Shown piece after piece: positions 42,347 through 52,237 of a stretch of DNA of 64,000 bases. Numbering within the stretch: the stretch's first letter is position 1; each line of letters opens with the position of its first letter. The notes below the pieces were generated by a model, which worked only from the letters and a program-made list of their open reading frames with translations, did not search any database and was not told where the DNA came from. The DNA comes from Idiomarina sp. MD25a. GTDB taxonomy: Bacteria; Pseudomonadota; Gammaproteobacteria; Enterobacterales; Alteromonadaceae. A program made the position numbers and the translations under genes. The stretch is taken from positions 686,838-750,837 of the forward strand of contig NZ_MDGT01000003.1 in the NCBI RefSeq assembly GCF_001870515.1, in the 5' to 3' direction.

Positions 42347-42934
42347 ATGATAACTTCAAAAAAAGATTATAAAGCGTTTCTTTGTGCAGACAAGAAATCA
42401 CTTAATGTAGATAATTCTGCTAAATCCTGTTAATTCAACGACGTCTGGCGTTTTCAACGATATCTTAGACGTATGGAATATTGCATAAATTGTAAAAAGA
42501 ACATGTTTTATACAGCGTTTGTCAAGTTAAAGTATCAAAGGTTAAGTCGAAAGCTTGGGTTTTCAATTCCTCCTAACGTTTTTGGTCCTGGGCTATCCAT
42601 AGCTCATGGAGGAACGATAGTTGTAAATGGCGGCGCAAGAATAGGTGCTAATTCTTGGATACATGTCTGAGTTAATATAGGGACTGAAGGAGGGGAAAGG
42701 TCGAAAGCTCCAATAATAGGGAATAATTGTTATATAGGGCCTGGGGCAAAGGTTTATGGAGATATTCAGCTGGGCGATAATGTCGCTATTGGTGCTAACG
42801 CTGTGGTTAGCAAAAATTTTAGCGAAGGTTCTTATACCCTAGGCGGTGTTCCGGCTAGAATAATATCAAATAAAGGCTCCTCGTCGTTGTTAATTCATGG
42901 TTATGATGTTGCGGAGTTGAGAAATAGAGATTAG
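42347..42934 (+). pseudogene. Serine acetyltransferase-like hexapeptide acetyltransferase, two nonsense codons
   Basis: The frame from ATG 42347 to TAG 42934 (196 codons) reads as a complete sugar or serine O-acetyltransferase: MITSKKDYKAFLCADKKSL, VWRFQRYLRRMEYCINCKK, LGFSIPPNVFGPGLSIAHGG, IGANSWIHV, VNIGTEGG, APIIGNNCYIGPGAKVYGD, NVAIGANAVVSKNF, LGGVPARIISNKG. The hexapeptide repeats and the catalytic His (SIAHGG) are intact. It is broken by TAA at 42431 (after KSC) and TGA at 42668 (within the WIHV-VNIG segment, where relatives have one residue). No frameshift is needed. A second start at 42473 would give only 65 residues before the TGA. The product would have acetylated a sugar of the repeat unit. 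Confidence 0.9.
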
Positions 42935-43182
42935 ATATCTAGTTTAACCTTTACTGCTTTAAAATTTTAACTATTCGTGTTCGTTAATATTCACTCCTTG
43001 TCTTTATGTAGCCATACAGTGTATTGCACTTTAAATTAAGATTAGCCGATTTTAGTTCTTTAGCCGATTAACAAGCCTTCAGTTGATGGTGCTGAGTTCA
43101 ATAAGATATTTAGTTATAATCAAGATTTAGAGCCCTTTTGGATTAAAAGGAATTTCAGCTAACAAGTTGAGGCATTTGTGTT

Positions 43183-44142
43183 ATGAAGTTGAAGATTGAC
43201 TATGTCATAGTCCCTAAAAATCTATCTCCAGCAGTTATCGATTCACAAGTCGTTAGGCGTTTTATTAATAGCAAGATGATAATTAGAAAGCGTCAAGTAA
43301 ATAGTCTGGAAGACGAAAAATTGAGTAAATTTCGAACAGTTAAGTCGGGTTCATCGGTGTATTGTAGAGAGCTTTTAGACTTCGTAAAAGTTTACATTTG
43401 GCGCTTGATAACAAGAAAAAAATTTAGAATTTATTATGACTTTAGAGGAATCGTCTCGGAAGAGAGTTTTTTAAGAAATAGATCAAGAGTTCGTAGAAAA
43501 TTTTTGAGTATCCTAGAGCGTTTTGCGTTTAATAAGGCGGATAAGGTACTTTGTGTTTCCGAAAATATGAAGAACTACTTGAATAATCGATTTTACGTTC
43601 GAAGCATATATGTAGAGGCCTGCAAATGCGATAAGTCCTTTTTATATTTAAAACCTAAAGAGAATGCTAAAAATAAAATTATTTTTTGTTACTTAGGGTC
43701 TATTTCGAAGTGGCAATGCTTTGAGAAAGCCTGCTTAATGTACAAACAAGTTGAGTCGTCTAACACTGAGTTTAGAGTTTTCACTGGAGATCAACATAAG
43801 GCTCTAAGTATACTCGAAAAATATTCGTTATCGAATTTTTTCGTAGCGTCTTTATCTCGAGCTGAGGTTCCGAGTCGCTTGAGAGAAGCAGACTTTGGAT
43901 TTCTTTTGCGAGACGATAACATAGTTAATCAAACCGCATCACCAATTAAATTTGCCGAATACGTTTGCTCAGGTGTTATTCCAATAATGACTGAATTCGT
44001 TGGCGATTATAGTTCGAGATATAAAGATTTAGTTGTTATTACTAACGACTGGTCGTTAACTGTGGATAGGCTGAAGAGTAAATTAGAAGAAAAAAAATTA
44101 TATAGTGAGTTGTATAGTTTAGGGAAAAGTTTAGTTTGGTAG
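43183..44142 (+). CDS. Glycosyltransferase (GT-B-like)
   Basis: 319 residues. The middle and C-terminal parts look like a GT4-type enzyme: RFAFNKADKVLCVSENMKNY, IIFCYLGSISKWQCFEKAC, VPSRLREADFGFLLRDDN and SPIKFAEYVCSGVIPIMTEF. The usual EX7E motif is replaced by KFAEYVCSGV. The N-terminus (KLKIDYVIVPKNLSPAVI) is atypical and the protein is short, so it could have lost some N-terminal sequence. It has no close neighbour on either side (gaps of 248 and 546 bases). Confidence 0.7.
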   Translation: MKLKIDYVIVPKNLSPAVIDSQVVRRFINSKMIIRKRQVNSLEDEKLSKFRTVKSGSSVYCRELLDFVKVYIWRLITRKKFRIYYDFRGIVSEESFLRNRSRVRRKFLSILERFAFNKADKVLCVSENMKNYLNNRFYVRSIYVEACKCDKSFLYLKPKENAKNKIIFCYLGSISKWQCFEKACLMYKQVESSNTEFRVFTGDQHKALSILEKYSLSNFFVASLSRAEVPSRLREADFGFLLRDDNIVNQTASPIKFAEYVCSGVIPIMTEFVGDYSSRYKDLVVITNDWSLTVDRLKSKLEEKKLYSELYSLGKSLVW

Positions 44143-44688
44143 CTTCCTAAAATTTAATTAAATTATATGTGTGAATTAACACTCGATTTTTGAATCGCTT
44201 AAGCGGATAAAAATAAAATAACTTATTATAAATTATATTTTTCATGTTGATATTTTAAATTGGATGGTAAGTAAATTGTGCTATTTTAGTAAGAACGTTT
44301 TCCCAACTTGTGCATTTTATAATATTTACGAAAAGTTGGTTGTGATATAGCACTGATTAATTTAGTTGTGTTAATTTAAGAGTCTTTTAACTATTGCTTC
44401 GAGCTTCGACTAAAGTAGCTCATCCCTTTTCGAATTTAGCGAGTGGAGTTTAAGTAGTTTAACAACTGCTTTATGTTGAGTGAGGGAACTAAGATGCCTT
44501 TTGATTTTGCCTTTGATAATCGGCTCCCCCTAGAACCTTCATGTTAACTTTACAATCTGCCAAGACCCGTCATAACCGATGAATCTAGAAGAGGAGTAGC
44601 CGGGTTTTGTTGGCTACCTATGCTGGTGTAGTGATAGCTCGAGAATTTTTAATTATTTGAAGTTTTAAGTCTGATAAGGAAATAACAG
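44143..44688. other. AT-rich non-coding stretch between two glycosyltransferase genes
   Basis: 546 bases with no open frame longer than about 20 codons. The GC content rises in the last 200 bases (around 44480-44640), which could mark a decayed piece of older DNA, but no family was recognisable in any frame. A ribosome binding site for the next gene lies at its end. Confidence 0.5.
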
Positions 44689-45717
44689 TTGAAGTTGCAT
44701 TTAATAGGAGCAAGACCAGGTCCGATTGGTGGTACCACTGTATTGTTCGAACAATTAGTTATCGGGTTAGAGTCAAATCCACATATTCAACTCTATGTCA
44801 CAGACACTTCTAAAATAAAAAAGGTTAGTGTATTGGATAAATTTCGATATTTATTTAGAAGTATTACGTACTGTATGAATAGCGAGATTACTGTTCTTAA
44901 CGTTAGCGCCAATGGTGCACTTTATTTTGGTCCATTATTTTTATTTATTTGTAAGTTATTCCGAAAAAAGTTCGCATTGCGAATGTTTGGTGGTGTATTC
45001 AATCAGACTTATTTGTCTTATGGTTTTGTAAAGCGTTTTCTAGTCAGGCTAACAATTAGTAACTCAGGTATTACTTTTTTTGAGACGGATTTGGTGTCAA
45101 GCTTCTTTGAAAGTATGTATCCTGATCGAAAGATTGTGAGATTGCCTAACTCTAGACCTATTAGCTCTTATACCTGTCAGCATACTAATAAAAATAAGTT
45201 TGCTTTCGTCGGAGCAATAAAACGTTCAAAAGGTGTTGGAGAGATAATTGAAGTTGCAAAACGATATCGCGAAACGGAGTTTTTTTTTGCCGGACCTGTT
45301 GTTGAAAATGATTTAATTGAGGAAATTAATGAGCGGCCCAACTGTAAGTATTTGGGGATTATTGGACCTGACTCAATTCATGAGTTTCTAGTTGAAATGT
45401 CCTGTCTTATCCTTCCGACTAGACATTTTGGAGAAGGGCACCCGGGTGTCATCTTAGAAGCGTATTCTGTTGGTTTACCTGTTATCGCTACTAAATGGAG
45501 AAGTGTTCCGGAGATTATAGTCGATGGAACAACTGGTTTTCTTGTGGAAGTCGATGACCTAGAACAATTGGCTGAAACTATACGAAAGTTTGAATTAATG
45601 GATATTACTGAGCGACGTAGAATGGGTCATGCAGCAAGGGACTACTTTTTATCTAGTTATGAATCCTGTCGTGTGCGTGATTTATTTTTACGTAAAATTT
45701 CGGAGATTTTTGATTGA
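44689..45717 (+). CDS. Glycosyltransferase family 4 protein
   Basis: 342 residues from a TTG codon at 44689, supported by AAGGA nine bases before; the first residues KLHLIGARPGPIGGTTVLFE match the family N-terminus, so no later ATG fits. GT4 motifs: NKFAFVGAIKRSKGVGEIIE, SCLILPTRHFGEGHPGVILE (EX7E as EGHPGVILE), and AYSVGLPVIATKWRSVPEII. The donor is unknown. Its stop overlaps the next start (TTGA), so the three genes 44689-48187 form a coupled run. Confidence 0.85.
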   Translation: MKLHLIGARPGPIGGTTVLFEQLVIGLESNPHIQLYVTDTSKIKKVSVLDKFRYLFRSITYCMNSEITVLNVSANGALYFGPLFLFICKLFRKKFALRMFGGVFNQTYLSYGFVKRFLVRLTISNSGITFFETDLVSSFFESMYPDRKIVRLPNSRPISSYTCQHTNKNKFAFVGAIKRSKGVGEIIEVAKRYRETEFFFAGPVVENDLIEEINERPNCKYLGIIGPDSIHEFLVEMSCLILPTRHFGEGHPGVILEAYSVGLPVIATKWRSVPEIIVDGTTGFLVEVDDLEQLAETIRKFELMDITERRRMGHAARDYFLSSYESCRVRDLFLRKISEIFD

Positions 45718-46799
45718 ATTCGATGGAAGCGGATCTCGTTGTTCCCTCTAAAGGAACAAACTCTATTTTTTTTGTCGGTGACGTGGCTAGTATCGATAAA
45801 TATAATTACGATCATCATCACACTGATTTTAAAGAACAACTTATAATTTTAAATTTCGAAGGCGGACTAGCTGAGTCAGACGAGTTTGATTTGTATAAAA
45901 ATCGTAAGTTGGTATTCAATAGTTTTGAATTATTGGACAGCATATTTAATGATTCATTTTTGATATTTAATTTGGCTAATAACCATATTGACGATGTTGG
46001 CACAATAAATAGAACTAAGAGTGCAATCGAAGAAAAGGGACATATAACGGTAGGGGCAGGTGACAACCTGTCGGAGGCCTCCCAAGTTAGGCGTTTGTCA
46101 GTGTTTAACGATGATTATATTTTAATTTCATTCGGTTGGAATGTCATTGAATGTACTAACGCAAGTTGTAACCGACCAGGTGTAAATCCTCTCAGCCACT
46201 CTTGGGTTTTGAAAGAGTTTACGGAAAAGAAAAAGCAATATCCACACTCAAAGTTCATTGTTCTAATGCACTGGTGTTATGAGCTAGAAGTAATACCACT
46301 ACCATTTCAACGTTCTCTCGCTCATTCTCTTGTCGACTTAGGGTGTGATTATATCGTTGGCTGCCACCCTCACTGTGTTCAGCCAGTCGAAAGATACAAA
46401 CACGGGATAATCATCTACAGTTTAGGGAACTGGTATTTTAAAGAGAATTATTTCTTTTCAAGTAAGCTTCGATTTCCTCGGTATTGTAGTCTGCAGCTTA
46501 TGTTTGAGCTTACATCTGAGCTTGGGCCAGTATTGCACTTGTACGAGAAGCAGGATTCTAAGACTGAATATTTGGGTAGGTACTCTTTTGAAGAGTTTAA
46601 CAAAGCAATCGGCTTTAGTGATTTTGAAAAGATAAAAATAGATGATTACGATGCTTTTTTCAAAATACATCGGGTGAAAACCAAGTTGCTTCCGATTTAT
46701 CGAACCAAGGACTCGCGATACTATATCGCAGTCAAAGATATTTGGAATCGTTTTCGTACGTTATTGATTAATCTAATGGTAAGGATTGGAGCAAAGTGA
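45714..46799 (+). CDS. CapA-family metallophosphatase-like protein
   Basis: 361 residues, read from TTG 45714, with GGAG eight bases before; an ATG at 45723 is possible but too far from it. The family pattern of CapA/PgsA proteins is seen: FVGDVASIDKY, LNFEGGLAESDE, FNLANNHIDDVG, VLMHWCYELEV, GCDYIVGCHPHCVQPVERY and IIYSLGNWYF. These match metal ligands of the calcineurin-like fold (D, N, NH, H and HxH). CapA is known from poly-gamma-glutamate synthesis, but relatives are common in polysaccharide clusters with unclear roles. No signal peptide is visible, so a cytoplasmic location is likely. Confidence 0.83.
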   Translation: MNSMEADLVVPSKGTNSIFFVGDVASIDKYNYDHHHTDFKEQLIILNFEGGLAESDEFDLYKNRKLVFNSFELLDSIFNDSFLIFNLANNHIDDVGTINRTKSAIEEKGHITVGAGDNLSEASQVRRLSVFNDDYILISFGWNVIECTNASCNRPGVNPLSHSWVLKEFTEKKKQYPHSKFIVLMHWCYELEVIPLPFQRSLAHSLVDLGCDYIVGCHPHCVQPVERYKHGIIIYSLGNWYFKENYFFSSKLRFPRYCSLQLMFELTSELGPVLHLYEKQDSKTEYLGRYSFEEFNKAIGFSDFEKIKIDDYDAFFKIHRVKTKLLPIYRTKDSRYYIAVKDIWNRFRTLLINLMVRIGAK

Positions 46800-48187
46800 G
46801 TAAACTCGCTTTTTATCTTAAGAATAATAGTCGTAGGGTTCTTCGTTCTCCATTACTTGGAAATATTTTAAAAAGGGTCCCTTATTCGTTACGGCCAGGA
46901 ATAGCTAAAAGCTATCGAGAGGAAGTCAGGCGAATTTATTTTTTGGATAAGCTAACAGCCAATGAGGTGGGTCATTGGCAGTTATCGGAAGCAAAAAAGA
47001 TAGCATCGTATGCGTTACAACACTCTAAGTTTTATGGCGAGTTATATAAATCGAAAGGTTTATCCCTAGATACAATTGAAAGGCTTAAGGATATTCGAGG
47101 ATTGCCAGTTGTAACAAAGTCCATGCTGCAAGATGCTTCTCTTAATCGAGTTGGATGTAAGAATGTAAGGTCGGCATTGAGCGTAAATACTGGAGGGACA
47201 TCAGGTACCCCACTCTCATTTTCGATTAGTAGTAATCAGTTAGGTGTTGAATGGGCGAATCTTCATTATTTTTTCAAACGTTGGGGGTTGAAATGGAACA
47301 CGACGCGTATTTGCTTTGTCGGTCAGGTCAACCTGAGTAATGATGTGGAGTACGACGTCATTCGAGATGCTTATTTCATAAATACTTATAAGAGTATTGG
47401 CCAGCAAGTTGAATGCTTATTAGAAATATTTAAGCTTAATCCTAACCAGATGTTTATATTACACGGTTACCCAAGCTTAATTCATGAAGTTGTTACCGAG
47501 ATAAGAAATGCTCATCAATACATCGATATACTGAGGAATCGGGTTAGCGGAGTGCTGCTGTGTTCTGAATTCGCACCACCACATATCCGTTACGAGATTG
47601 AATCTACTCTTGGAAGTAGGTGTTTTTGTTTTTATGGCCACAGTGAAAGAGCTTGTATCGCACAAGAGGTTGAAAAGAATTCATACGAGTACAAAGCGAG
47701 CTCAAGCTATGGGCTGACTGAGTGTGTTGAAAACGAGTTGGTAGCTACATCTTTCCACAATTACGCATTTCCATTCATAAGATATTGCACAGGTGATCGA
47801 ATTAGGAGAGTGTCTGAGTCTCAGTCAACGCTTATCGATTCCTTTATGTTTGACGAAGGTCGTGCTTCAGAGTATGTGCTCGACAAAGATAATAATAAAA
47901 TACAATTAACTGCACTTATCTTTGGCCGCCATCATAGGATATTTGAAGATGTACACTCGATACAAGTCATGCAAGATATGCCTGGTTCAATTTTTTTGTA
48001 TGTAGTGCCTAAAACCCAGCAAGATTGTAGTCATTTAATTAAAAAGATTGACTTCTCTAATGTCGATTTGAACTATTCTCTCTATGCCGTAGAACGACCA
48101 ATTTTAACAAACTCTGGTAAGTTAAAAATTAAGATAGATACTGCCCCTGAAAAAGTATTTTTCATTGGTTGTAATCACTTGAAGTAG
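46796..48187 (+). CDS. CapK/PaaK-like adenylate-forming enzyme
   Basis: 463 residues with a GTG start overlapping the previous stop (GTGA). It resembles the phenylacetate-CoA ligase/CapK family: the phosphate loop SVNTGGTSGTPLSFSIS (near residue 125), the acyl-activating FCFYGHSERACIAQEV region (YGxxE type), and FIRYCTGDRIRRV carrying the conserved Asp. Such enzymes activate a carboxylate as an adenylate. In capsule loci they may load an acyl or amino acid substituent onto a sugar; the substrate here is unknown. Pairing with CapA suggests the two act in the same modification. Confidence 0.82.
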   Translation: MSKLAFYLKNNSRRVLRSPLLGNILKRVPYSLRPGIAKSYREEVRRIYFLDKLTANEVGHWQLSEAKKIASYALQHSKFYGELYKSKGLSLDTIERLKDIRGLPVVTKSMLQDASLNRVGCKNVRSALSVNTGGTSGTPLSFSISSNQLGVEWANLHYFFKRWGLKWNTTRICFVGQVNLSNDVEYDVIRDAYFINTYKSIGQQVECLLEIFKLNPNQMFILHGYPSLIHEVVTEIRNAHQYIDILRNRVSGVLLCSEFAPPHIRYEIESTLGSRCFCFYGHSERACIAQEVEKNSYEYKASSSYGLTECVENELVATSFHNYAFPFIRYCTGDRIRRVSESQSTLIDSFMFDEGRASEYVLDKDNNKIQLTALIFGRHHRIFEDVHSIQVMQDMPGSIFLYVVPKTQQDCSHLIKKIDFSNVDLNYSLYAVERPILTNSGKLKIKIDTAPEKVFFIGCNHLK

Positions 48188-48257
48188 TTAAAAACGCTTT
48201 AATTAACTTAAATAATAAAGTTTTTGGGTTCAAAAAATTAAAGGATTATAAAAAGAC

Positions 48258-49451
48258 ATGCAAAAGGATATTTGCGTCGTTGGCCTTGGCTACATTGGTT
48301 TGCCAACTGCTGCGTTGTTGGCGCACTGTGGCTACAACGTACAAGGTGTTGATGTATCACAGGATGTGGTGGATACGGTTAATCAAGGCAAAATTCATAT
48401 TGTCGAACCGGATCTTGATTCTTATGTAAAGCGTGCCGTATCAGACGGTAATCTCAAAGCTTCTACTCAACCTGCTATGGCTGATGTATTTGTCTTGGCT
48501 GTGCCCACGCCATTTCATGAAGGCTTTGTTCCTAATATTGATTACGTTGTAGCCGCTTCTAAAGCGATTGCGCCCGTGGTTAAAAAGGGCGATATGGTTA
48601 TCTTGGAGTCAACGTCACCTGTTGGCACCACAGAAAAAGTTGCTGACGTGCTGAAAGAGTCGGGCATTGATGTGGACCAGATCTATATTGCTCATTGCCC
48701 TGAGCGTGTGTTGCCCGGGCATATTATGCGCGAGTTGGTCGAAAACGATCGCATCGTGGGTGGCATTACGCCAGAAGCAGGTAAAGTAGTTGCTGATTTT
48801 TATCGTAGCTTTGTTACTGGTGATGTGCTTGAAACCGATGCGCGCACAGCAGAAATGGCGAAGCTTACCGAAAACAGCTTTCGTGATGTCAACATTGCTT
48901 TCGCCAACGAGCTTTCTATTCTGTGTGACAAATTCGAGATTGATGTGTGGGAGCTGATTCGTTTAGCCAACCGTCACCCTCGCGTTTATATTCTCCAGCC
49001 GGGTACGGGTGTGGGTGGTCACTGCATTGCGGTTGACCCTTGGTTTATCGTGCACGAAGGCGGAGAGGATGCTCGCATTATTCGCGCCGCTCGTGAAATT
49101 AATGACTATAAAACTGAGTGGGTTAGTCAACGAATCAAAGCCAGCTTAGACAAACTCGAAAGTAAGCTGAATCGCAAACCCTCAGTTGCATGTATGGGGC
49201 TAGCTTTTAAACCGAACATTGACGATTTACGCGAATCACCTGCGCTTGAGGTATACCAGTCTCTTATCCTCTCTGGATATGATGCCATAGCCGTTGAGCC
49301 TAACTTAACTGAGCACAGTTTAATTCGTCTGACTCATTATCAAGACGCCGTTAAGTGTGCTGACTTGGTCGTTTATCTTGTTGCACATAACGAGTTCAAA
49401 TCACTTGAGGTGGCTGCGCCAACATTAGACTTTTGTGGGGTGACCCAATGA
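48258..49451 (+). CDS. wecC: UDP-N-acetyl-D-mannosamine dehydrogenase
   Basis: 397 residues in the UDP-glucose/GDP-mannose dehydrogenase family. NAD-binding fold at the N-terminus ([20 protein letters not shown]), [20 protein letters not shown], and the catalytic Cys256 in [12 protein letters not shown]. WecC oxidises UDP-ManNAc to UDP-ManNAcA with two NAD+. Overlap with wecB by four bases (ATGA) shows that both serve the same pathway. GC content rises again here relative to the preceding genes. Confidence 0.92.
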   Translation: MQKDICVVGLGYIGLPTAALLAHCGYNVQGVDVSQDVVDTVNQGKIHIVEPDLDSYVKRAVSDGNLKASTQPAMADVFVLAVPTPFHEGFVPNIDYVVAASKAIAPVVKKGDMVILESTSPVGTTEKVADVLKESGIDVDQIYIAHCPERVLPGHIMRELVENDRIVGGITPEAGKVVADFYRSFVTGDVLETDARTAEMAKLTENSFRDVNIAFANELSILCDKFEIDVWELIRLANRHPRVYILQPGTGVGGHCIAVDPWFIVHEGGEDARIIRAAREINDYKTEWVSQRIKASLDKLESKLNRKPSVACMGLAFKPNIDDLRESPALEVYQSLILSGYDAIAVEPNLTEHSLIRLTHYQDAVKCADLVVYLVAHNEFKSLEVAAPTLDFCGVTQ

Positions 49452-50587
49452 AGCATGTCATGTTGGTCTTTGGCACGCGTCCTGAAGCTATAAAAATGGC
49501 GCCATTGGTCAAGGCATTTCAGGCAGATGACCGTTACAAGGTCTCTGTTGCAGTGACGGCTCAACATCGAGAGATGCTTGATCAGGTGCTATCGTTATTT
49601 GAAATCACGCCCGATTTTGATCTTGATATTATGAAACAAGGACAAGATTTATATGATGTAACCTCTAGAGTATTACTGGGTATGCGCGGAGTATTAGAGC
49701 GAGCGCAACCTGATGTGGTGCTTGTTCACGGCGATACTGCAACCACGTTAGCCGCTTCTTTGGCGGCTTTTTACTCGAAAATACCTGTCGGGCACGTTGA
49801 AGCCGGTCTGCGAACCAATAATTTATATTCGCCTTGGCCAGAGGAAGCGAACCGTCAGCTCACGGGGCGACTTGCCCAATGGCATTTTGCACCGACCGTC
49901 AGAAACCAAAACGCACTGCTCAGCGAACTCGTTGACGAAAACAATATTATAGTGACCGGCAATACTGTTATTGATGCACTCCATTGGGTGACTGAAAAGC
50001 TCACGCAATCGAGTACGCTCAAACAGTCGGTGTTGTCTCAGCTCAGTGATGCAGGCTTAACCGTTGATTTAGAATCTGAGCGCTATGTGCTCGTTACAGG
50101 GCATCGCCGTGAAAACTTTGGCGACGGCTTTGAGCAAATCTGCGAAGCACTACGTGAACTGGCTAACAAGCACCCTGACTCACACTTTATTTACCCCGTG
50201 CACCTTAATCCGAATGTGCAAGAACCTGTTAATCGGTTACTTAAAGGCCTTAAAAACGTACACCTCATTAAGCCACTCGGTTATGAACCTTTTGTCTATT
50301 TAATGATGCACTCTCACGTAGTGCTAACCGACAGTGGCGGCGTGCAAGAGGAAGCTCCCGGGCTTGGCAAGCCAGTACTGGTAATGCGAGACACCACGGA
50401 ACGCCCCGAGGCGGTTGATGCCGGAACCGTAAAGCTCGTTGGTACGGTGAAAAGTGCTATTGTCGAGAACGTCTCTCGTTTAATTGGCGAGCCCGCGTTC
50501 TATGAGCAAATGTCCAAAGCCAATAACCCGTATGGCGATGGGCATGCGTGTAAGCGAATTTGTGATTTTATCAGTATGCGTTTGTAG
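49448..50587 (+). CDS. wecB: UDP-N-acetylglucosamine 2-epimerase (non-hydrolysing)
   Basis: 379 residues from the ATG at 49448 that overlaps the wecC stop; an upstream frame start is not needed. Motifs: [52 protein letters not shown] and [18 protein letters not shown]. It converts UDP-GlcNAc to UDP-ManNAc, the substrate of WecC. The wecC-wecB order is the reverse of E. coli wecB-wecC. The two together supply UDP-ManNAcA for the repeat unit. Confidence 0.93.
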   Translation: MKHVMLVFGTRPEAIKMAPLVKAFQADDRYKVSVAVTAQHREMLDQVLSLFEITPDFDLDIMKQGQDLYDVTSRVLLGMRGVLERAQPDVVLVHGDTATTLAASLAAFYSKIPVGHVEAGLRTNNLYSPWPEEANRQLTGRLAQWHFAPTVRNQNALLSELVDENNIIVTGNTVIDALHWVTEKLTQSSTLKQSVLSQLSDAGLTVDLESERYVLVTGHRRENFGDGFEQICEALRELANKHPDSHFIYPVHLNPNVQEPVNRLLKGLKNVHLIKPLGYEPFVYLMMHSHVVLTDSGGVQEEAPGLGKPVLVMRDTTERPEAVDAGTVKLVGTVKSAIVENVSRLIGEPAFYEQMSKANNPYGDGHACKRICDFISMRL

Positions 50588-50596
50588 ATAGATCGC

Positions 50597-52237
50597 ATGC
50601 TGTTAAAAAAAGTGTCTTTATACTTCAATACGTTGAAGTATTTGCGTTGGTGCCAAGTCAGCTATCGGTTGCGGTACCGTTTCTTACCTATTAGAAAAGG
50701 GCGTCTAAGGAGGCTCCAACCGCTAGTCGTTTCAAAGTGGCCGTTTGATGCTCCCAAGGTTTTGAAACAAAGTCTGTGGCCAGGTCGACGTGTCGAGTTT
50801 CTTAATAAGACAGGTGTTGTTAACTCTGCACATGATTGGAACGACCCCGCAGCCGATAAGCTTTGGTTATATAACCTTCACTACTTTGATGACTTAAATG
50901 CAGGCGGTTCAGAAGAACGCGTTGATATTCAAAAGTCATTGATACTTCAATGGATTGAAGAAAATCCGGCAATGCATGGAAATGGATGGGAGCCTTATCC
51001 AACCTCGCTCAGACTAGTTAACTGGATTAAATGGTGTCAAAGAAATGAGATTTATGACGATGTCATCCTATTCAGTATCTTAGAGCAGGCACAAGCACTT
51101 AATCGACAGTTAGAATTCCATATTCTTGGCAATCATTTATTTGCTAATGCAAAAGCACTTTGCTTTGTCGGTGCTTTTTTTAGTGACAAAAGAGCCGAAA
51201 GGTTGCTTGTTAAAGGGTTAGATTTATTAAATAGCCAGATAGAAGAGCAGTTCCTCTCAGACGGAGGACATTTCGAACTTAGCCCGATGTATCACTGCAT
51301 ATTGCTGTGGGATCTACTCGACTTATTCAACCTTGCCTATAGCTGTAAAAATGCACTGGTAACTCATCACAAAGATGAGTGGCGTTCGACCATTGAGAAC
51401 GCGTTGGAATGGCTGAAAACCATGGTGCACCCCGACGGCGATATTTGCTTCTTCAACGATTCTGCATTTGGGATCAGCGCGGCTCCAAAGCAAATCTTTA
51501 ACTATGCAGCTTTACTTGGCTTTAACAGTAACAACGTTTTAAGGCGATCTTCGAAGTGCTTGCATGATTCTGGCTATAGTCGATTGGTGAAGGGACCTTT
51601 CACGCTGTTTTTTGATCATGCGCAGGTTGGTCCAGATTATCTACCCGGTCATGCCCATGCTGATACTTTGAGTATTGAACTATCCGTTGGTAACCAACGT
51701 TTTATCGTCAACTCTGGTACATCCGAATATGGTTCTAGCAGAGAACGTGCACGGCAACGAGGAACTGATGCGCACAATACGATTGTGGTCAATAAAGAAA
51801 ACTCCTCGGAGGTTTGGGGCGGATTCCGTGTGGCTCGTCGTGCAAATGTATACGGTTATCACTCGTGGGAAGAAGATGCTGAGGTATCTGCTGAAGCAGA
51901 GCATGATGGTTACTGCCGAATAGTAAAAGGCCTTAAGCACCTAAGGCGGTGCACCGTTAGCGATAGCCAAGTTCTTATTGAGGATGAGCTTACCGCGAAC
52001 TTTTCAAGCGCACGAGTTCATTTTCATCTACACCCAGATATCAATGTAAGACTCATCGATAGTTATACTGTTGAACTTATAGGTCCAGCTCAAGAAAAAG
52101 TGACATTCGAGTCCAGATCGAGCGTACTTGTTGAAGCTTCGACTTGGCACCCCGAATTTGGCAAATCCACACCCAATAAACGTCTAGTTATACCGATTCA
52201 GTCCAGTTTTCTCACAACTAAAATCAGTGTTGGATAA
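50597..52237 (+). CDS. Heparinase II/III-family protein
   Basis: 546 residues. An alpha-helical toroid domain (about 60-330; WEPYPTSLRLVNWIKW, LGNHLFANAKALCFVG, GGHFELSPMYHCILLWDLLD) is followed by a beta-sandwich heparinase domain with LPGHAHADTLSIEL, GTSEYGSSRERARQRGTDAH and NTIVVNKENSSEVWGGFRVA. Catalytic His and Tyr of the lyase family appear present. No signal peptide is visible. Related proteins are common next to WecBC and WbuB-type genes in polysaccharide loci, where they may modify or cleave the polymer. It overlaps the next gene by 11 bases. Confidence 0.85.
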   Translation: MLLKKVSLYFNTLKYLRWCQVSYRLRYRFLPIRKGRLRRLQPLVVSKWPFDAPKVLKQSLWPGRRVEFLNKTGVVNSAHDWNDPAADKLWLYNLHYFDDLNAGGSEERVDIQKSLILQWIEENPAMHGNGWEPYPTSLRLVNWIKWCQRNEIYDDVILFSILEQAQALNRQLEFHILGNHLFANAKALCFVGAFFSDKRAERLLVKGLDLLNSQIEEQFLSDGGHFELSPMYHCILLWDLLDLFNLAYSCKNALVTHHKDEWRSTIENALEWLKTMVHPDGDICFFNDSAFGISAAPKQIFNYAALLGFNSNNVLRRSSKCLHDSGYSRLVKGPFTLFFDHAQVGPDYLPGHAHADTLSIELSVGNQRFIVNSGTSEYGSSRERARQRGTDAHNTIVVNKENSSEVWGGFRVARRANVYGYHSWEEDAEVSAEAEHDGYCRIVKGLKHLRRCTVSDSQVLIEDELTANFSSARVHFHLHPDINVRLIDSYTVELIGPAQEKVTFESRSSVLVEASTWHPEFGKSTPNKRLVIPIQSSFLTTKISVG

